NCBI GenBank assembly: GCA_035285325.1
Contig: JAYKJB010000016.1
Location: 1 to 64,000, forward strand
Source: Candidatus Sericytochromatia bacterium
Lineage (GTDB): Bacteria > Cyanobacteriota > Sericytochromatia > S15B-MN24 > JAQBPE01
Direction: 5' to 3'
Length of the DNA stretch: 64,000 nucleotides
The position numbers and the translations under genes are program-made. This document shows positions 61,550-64,000 of this stretch, piece after piece (within the stretch, counting starts at the first letter, position 1; every line of letters starts with the position of its first letter). The notes under the pieces are model-generated. The model saw only the letters and a list, made by a program, of their open reading frames with translations, had not been told where the DNA came from and made no database searches.

Positions 61550-63826
61550 GTGACAGAGGGGGCGATCGTCGTGGGCGCAGAATCCGAAGACGGCAGCCTG
61601 GACCTGGCGGGGGAGTCGTTTACCCCCGCCGCCGACCTTGACTGCCTGCTGCGTGATGGCATGCCGGCGGTGCTCGAAACCTGTCGACACCAGCGCCAGG
61701 TGATCTCTCAGACCGGAATGTTTCTCGTGTCGGATGAGGCCGGTGGCCTCTATGAGGGTTGTCGCTGCGGGACGGGTCTGTATTTTCAAGACACGCGATT
61801 TCTGAGTGGCTGGCGTTGGCAATTGGAGGGAACCATGCCGACCCTGCTCTCCTTCTCAGCCGACCGAAATTTTCAGGCCCGCATTGAACTGATGAATGGT
61901 CACCTCGTGCTGCCTGACGGGCGTCAGATTCCCCAGGAGAGCATCTACGTGTCGGTCAATCGTCTGATCCAGGAGGTCGTTCACGAGCGACTCGAGGTGG
62001 TGAATTTCAATCCCGATGCGGTGACCTTGCGGCTCAGCTGTACGTTCAGTGCCGATTTTTCGGACATGTTCGAGGTGCGGGGTGCCTTTCGGGGGGAGCG
62101 CGGCCGCTACTTCAAGCCCAAGATCGCGGGGGAGGAGGCCGTGCTCGCCTACCAGGGGGCGGACGGGGTCTTTCGCAGCACGCGGGTGCGCTTCAGCCAG
62201 GTTCCCCAGTCGCTGGAGCTGCCTGCTGGTCTGCGGGCGCCCGGCTTCATCGCCACCTTCGACCTGTCGATTCCTGGCCGCGGCGGCCATGCGTGTCTCG
62301 AAACCGTCATCGCTCCGCGTCTGGGGGGCCAGGAAAGTCCCGATCTGTCGGCCACGTTTCAGGATCGCCATCATCAGCTGAGTGAGGCCCAAAGAGAGCG
62401 ACTGGCCCGCCACACGCACCTTTCCAGCGACCACGAAATTTACGACCTGGTCCTCCGGCGCAGCGTGCTCGACCTCGAGACCTTGACCAGTGCGCAGCCG
62501 CTGAGTGGCCCCCTGATCGCGGCCGGTATCCCCTGGTTCGCCTGTCCCTTTGGTCGCGACGCCTTGATCGCGGCCTATCAGACGCTCCTGCTCGGGCCTG
62601 AACTGGCTCAGGGAACGCTACGTTTCCTGGCCCGCCACCAGGGGCGCGAGGTCAATGACTTTCGGGATGAAGAGCCCGGCAAGATCTTGCATGAGTTGCG
62701 ACACGGGGAACTGACCAACCTGGCCCAGGTGCCTCACGCGCCCTATTTCGGGGCGATCGATTCGACCCCGCTGTTTCTGATCCTGCTGTCGGAAACCTAC
62801 CGCTGGACCGGGGACCTCGATTTCGTGCGGGAGCTCTGGGAGCCGGTCGAGCAGGCGCTGATGTGGATTGATGCTTACGGTGATCTCGATGGGGATGGCT
62901 TCCTGGAATACGCCACGCGCTCACGCCTGGGTCTGTACAACCAGAACTGGAAGGACTCCTCCAACAGCAACATTACGCCCGATTTTCGGATTGCCACGCT
63001 GCCGATTGCGGTGGCGGAGGTGCAGGGCTACGTGTATGACGCCAAGCGGCGCATTGCCGAACTCTGCTACGCCCTGGAACTGCGCGTGATGGGCGATCGC
63101 CTCGTGCGAGAGGCGGAGGAACTGAAACAGGCCTTCAATCACGCCTTCTGGCTGGAAGCCGATGATTTCTATGCGCTGGCCCTTGATGGGGCCAAGCGCC
63201 CGGTGCGCACCCTGACCTCCAATGTCGCCCACGGGGTGTGGAGCGGCATCATTGATGAGGAGCGCCTCCCGGACATGGTGCGACGGCTTTTTTCCCCGGA
63301 CATGTTCAGCGGCTGGGGGATTCGCACGATGAGTAGCGCGATGCCGCCCTACAATCCGTTGAGTTACCACAACGGCTCGGTCTGGCCTCACGACAACAGC
63401 CTGATCGCGAAAGGTCTGGCGGATCACGGCTTCAAGCGGGAAGCCCTCTGCCTGATGGAATCCCTGTTCGACGCGGCGCAGAAATTCGAGTACTTTCGGC
63501 TGCCGGAGTTGTTTTGTGGGTTTCCCAAGCAGGGTGACCTGGACAAGCCGGTGCCGTATCCCGTGGCCTGTGCCCCCCAGGCGTGGGCGGCCGGGGCCAG
63601 TCTGCTGCTGTTGCAAGCCGTGCTGGGCTTGACCCCGGATGCAGGCCGTGGCCAGCTCTTGATCCGACGTCCCATCTTGCCGACCTGGCTGCAGGATGTG
63701 ACCCTGCGCGGGTTGCGGGTCGGTTCCACTCGCCTCGATCTGCAGTTTTTGCAGCAGCACGGCGTCACCACCACCCGCGTGCTGCGCAAAGAGGGGGGGG
63801 CCATGCGGATTCTGATCGAGGGGTGA
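61550..63826 (+). CDS. Glycogen debranching enzyme-like protein (GDE_N / amylo-alpha-1,6-glucosidase type)
   Basis: 758 aa. N-terminal beta domain (about 45-290: SDEAGGLYEGCRCGTGLYFQ, LYFQDTRFLSGWRWQLEG), then a (alpha/alpha)6 barrel with IPWFACPFGRDALIA, YWTGDLDF-like segment and NGSVWPHDNSLIAKGL. This is the bacterial GDE_N plus amylo-1,6-glucosidase arrangement, distinct from GH13 GlgX. It would hydrolyse alpha-1,6 stubs in glycogen or related glucans. Start is a GTG at 61550; GTG codons nearby are alternatives. Located about 16 kb from glgX-glgB, divergent from the PLD-like gene. Confidence 0.88.
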   Translation: MTEGAIVVGAESEDGSLDLAGESFTPAADLDCLLRDGMPAVLETCRHQRQVISQTGMFLVSDEAGGLYEGCRCGTGLYFQDTRFLSGWRWQLEGTMPTLLSFSADRNFQARIELMNGHLVLPDGRQIPQESIYVSVNRLIQEVVHERLEVVNFNPDAVTLRLSCTFSADFSDMFEVRGAFRGERGRYFKPKIAGEEAVLAYQGADGVFRSTRVRFSQVPQSLELPAGLRAPGFIATFDLSIPGRGGHACLETVIAPRLGGQESPDLSATFQDRHHQLSEAQRERLARHTHLSSDHEIYDLVLRRSVLDLETLTSAQPLSGPLIAAGIPWFACPFGRDALIAAYQTLLLGPELAQGTLRFLARHQGREVNDFRDEEPGKILHELRHGELTNLAQVPHAPYFGAIDSTPLFLILLSETYRWTGDLDFVRELWEPVEQALMWIDAYGDLDGDGFLEYATRSRLGLYNQNWKDSSNSNITPDFRIATLPIAVAEVQGYVYDAKRRIAELCYALELRVMGDRLVREAEELKQAFNHAFWLEADDFYALALDGAKRPVRTLTSNVAHGVWSGIIDEERLPDMVRRLFSPDMFSGWGIRTMSSAMPPYNPLSYHNGSVWPHDNSLIAKGLADHGFKREALCLMESLFDAAQKFEYFRLPELFCGFPKQGDLDKPVPYPVACAPQAWAAGASLLLLQAVLGLTPDAGRGQLLIRRPILPTWLQDVTLRGLRVGSTRLDLQFLQQHGVTTTRVLRKEGGAMRILIEG

Positions 63827-63860
63827 GCTGACGGTCGCTAGCAGTCGGCGCAGGGACGGG

Positions 63861-64000
63861 TCAGAGGTTGCCTGGCGGGAGTGCGGCGAACGTCCCCAGG
63901 CAACGTCGCATGCGTCGGTGCGGAACGCCGGCCTCGTCGAACTCGTCGCCCACCACGACAAAATCCAGCTTGGCATAAAAAGGGATCGCGCTGACCTGGC
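63861..64000 (-). CDS. GNAT-family N-acetyltransferase, C-terminal fragment
   Basis: The last 46 codons of a gene that continues beyond the window. On the minus strand it reads AIPFYAKLDFVVVGDEFDEAG then VPHRRMRR and ends PPGNL. The FYxKLxFxxxGxxFxEAGxPHRxM pattern is the closing segment of a common GNAT subgroup (ElaA-like), where it forms the acceptor side. The substrate is unknown. Confidence 0.8.
   Translation of the reverse strand, partial: QVSAIPFYAKLDFVVVGDEFDEAGVPHRRMRRCLGTFAALPPGNL

Overview
The window is a GC-rich, gene-dense bacterial chromosome segment of housekeeping and accessory genes. I see no phage, insertion sequence, CRISPR array, rRNA or tRNA. Three things point to the phylum Cyanobacteria. 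The octamer GCGATCGC (the cyanobacterial HIP1 repeat) occurs at least 28 times by eye, where a composition like this would give about two. The OmpR-family regulator at 13135-13854 reads like RpaB/Ycf27. The protein at 33725-34249 looks like the cyanobacterial/plastid DUF1997 family. There is no photosynthesis gene, but there is a fatty-acid-type CoA catabolic module, a MeaB GTPase and strong glycogen and glycolysis genes. My inference is a heterotrophic, non-photosynthetic relative of Cyanobacteria (Sericytochromatia- or Vampirovibrionia-like). Placement below phylum is a guess.

Layout. 1-6.5 kb: the 3' end of murE, a MerR-like coiled-coil protein, a secreted 5'-nucleotidase, tilS and ftsH. 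6.5-13.1 kb: a degenerate metallophosphoesterase, a subtilisin-like lipoprotein protease, a Cache-HAMP-GGDEF protein, a cupin, a di-heme lipoprotein and cutA. 13.1-18.9 kb (minus strand): nnrD/E, glpX, a LolC-type permease, a lipoprotein, a small secreted protein and the RpaB-like regulator. 19-24.5 kb (minus): a DUF2330 protein with a C-terminal sorting-like tail, then rqcP-eno-pyk ending in a clear terminator. 24.7-31 kb: cysteine desulfurase, nitronate monooxygenase with two YtxH proteins, a DEAD-box protein with all catalytic motifs eroded, and trmB. 31-37.3 kb: unknown coiled-coil protein, HAD phosphatase, DUF1997-like protein, tmRNA, a 2-oxoglutarate/Fe(II) oxygenase, and three small unknown genes downstream of a perfect TGTGA-N6-TCACA site.

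37.4-41.6 kb: the shikimate operon aroE-aroC-aroQ-aroKB, with shikimate kinase and dehydroquinate synthase fused and all genes joined by GTGA overlaps. 41.6-46.7 kb (minus): glgX-glgB and a tandem OB-fold SSB-like protein. 47-55.2 kb: meaB behind a gene encoding two fused acyl-CoA dehydrogenases, a GAF-GAF-GGDEF protein, and an ech-thiolase-hbd operon. Together these supply a beta-oxidation or butanoyl-CoA-type pathway. 55.2-64 kb: a lipoprotein, a membrane protein, two pfkB-family sugar-phosphate kinases, hemW, a proline-rich phospholipase D-like protein, a second type of glycogen debranching enzyme, and the 3' end of a GNAT acetyltransferase.

Shine-Dalgarno sites are frequent and purine-rich. 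Many promoters appear to be extended -10 elements (TGN before TATAAT-like hexamers) with poor -35 boxes. ftsH and the tmRNA gene instead have textbook TTGACA-N17 promoters. The most unusual items are the fused double acyl-CoA dehydrogenase, two apparent pseudoenzymes (DEAD-box and metallophosphoesterase), the long tmRNA tag and the small-gene cluster at 36.3-37.1 kb.
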